From Breznakibacter sp047600785 (GTDB lineage: Bacteria > Bacteroidota > Bacteroidia > Bacteroidales > Marinilabiliaceae): a stretch of DNA of 64,000 nucleotides. Both the position numbers and the translations under genes were made by a program. The first letter of the stretch is position 1. Each line of letters opens with the position of its first letter. The stretch covers positions 1,054,001 through 1,118,000 of the forward strand of contig JASGKH010000001.1 in assembly GCA_047600785.1 (NCBI GenBank). Direction: 5' to 3'. Below the pieces are notes generated by a model that worked only from the letters and a program-made list of their open reading frames with translations, was not told the origin of the DNA and searched no databases. Positions 63,768 through 64,000 of this stretch are shown here, piece after piece.

Positions 63768-64000
63768 TTATTGCATGTTTAATTCTTTCAGTACTTGTGC
63801 CGTCGAAGCTTTGGTATCCACTTTTTTTATGATTTTCACGATCAAGCCGTTTTCGTCGATCACGTAAGTGGTCCTAAGCACGCCCATCACCGTTTTACCG
63901 TACATGTTTTTTTCGCCGTACGCATTGTAGGCCTCAAGGATTTTTTTCTCGGCGTCGGCGATAAGGTTGAACTTCAACCCAAACTTGTCCATGAATTTCT
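63768..64000 (-). CDS. bcp: Bcp-type thioredoxin-dependent peroxiredoxin, C-terminal part
   Basis: The gene runs off the window edge; only about the last 77 codons are present. The seen sequence has FNLIADAEKKILEAYNAYGEKNMYGKTVMGVLRTTYVIDENG, with the key GEKNMYGK..MG..R.TY.ID pattern of AhpC/TSA proteins of the Bcp type, and ends STAQVLKELNM. The peroxidatic cysteine lies outside the window. Confidence 0.88.
   Translation of the reverse strand, partial: KFMDKFGLKFNLIADAEKKILEAYNAYGEKNMYGKTVMGVLRTTYVIDENGLIVKIIKKVDTKASTAQVLKELNMQ

Noticed and set aside
1..64000. tRNA, rRNA, riboswitch or CRISPR array
   Set aside because: No cloverleaf-like sequence, rRNA core sequence, known riboswitch core or regularly spaced repeat array was seen when reading the intergenic parts; a covariance-model scan would be needed to exclude small RNAs.

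Overview
The window is about 64 kb of a Bacteroidota chromosome. The evidence is a SusC/SusD outer-membrane pair, lipoproteins with Bacteroidota-type lipoboxes, a gliding lipoprotein (GldB), a type IX secretion C-terminal domain on an amylase, a MurF-Alr fusion, and several promoters of the TAnnTTTG (-7) type with little use of Shine-Dalgarno sites. A Bacteroidales/Marinilabiliales-like member with type IX secretion fits best; that placement is inference. I see no rRNA, tRNA, CRISPR array or intact insertion sequence.

Layout. 1-15.9 kb is a starch/maltose utilisation locus. On the minus strand, reading away from the regulator, lie a maltose MFS transporter, beta-phosphoglucomutase and GH65 maltose phosphorylase. 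A LacI-type regulator sits in the middle. On the plus strand are SusC, SusD, a SusE/F-like starch-binding lipoprotein and a T9SS-secreted GH13 amylase. GCAAACGTTTGC-type operators lie on both sides of the regulator. The implied route is surface amylase, then SusCD import, then maltose uptake by MFS, then phosphorolysis to glucose plus beta-glucose-1-phosphate, then glucose-6-phosphate. 16-23.5 kb is housekeeping: tgt, a GT2 glycosyltransferase coupled to an ECF sigma factor, rsmG, rpmH, a PASTA protein, rluD and ddl. 24-29.8 kb holds a three-gene phosphorelay: a multi-PAS kinase, a stand-alone receiver and a receiver-PAS-kinase. 29.9-43.2 kb holds gcvP, an MBL hydrolase, pcm, a polyprenyl-phosphate sugar transferase, an LptG-like permease, murF-alr, tdk, a proline-rich conserved protein, rsmI and a coiled-coil lipoprotein. 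43.3-50.4 kb is a MoxR/DUF58/DUF4350/DUF4129/membrane/SpoIIM gene row with a divergent RDD gene. 50.4-64 kb holds an outer-membrane protein, a HAD nucleotidase, dnaB, ispE, a short decayed AT-rich patch with an Rhs-core remnant, a carboxyltransferase/biotin carrier pair, a Crp/Fnr regulator, an outer-membrane barrel, gldB, a nitrilase-family amidase, 5-formyl-THF cyclo-ligase, recA and the end of a bcp-type peroxiredoxin.

A notable feature is that five otherwise intact genes (GH65, lacI-type, GH13, ddl and the proline-rich protein) each carry one apparent extra base that breaks the frame. All five are +1 and the essential ddl is among them, so sequence or assembly error is the leading explanation. 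These genes are reported as single loci spanning both frames.
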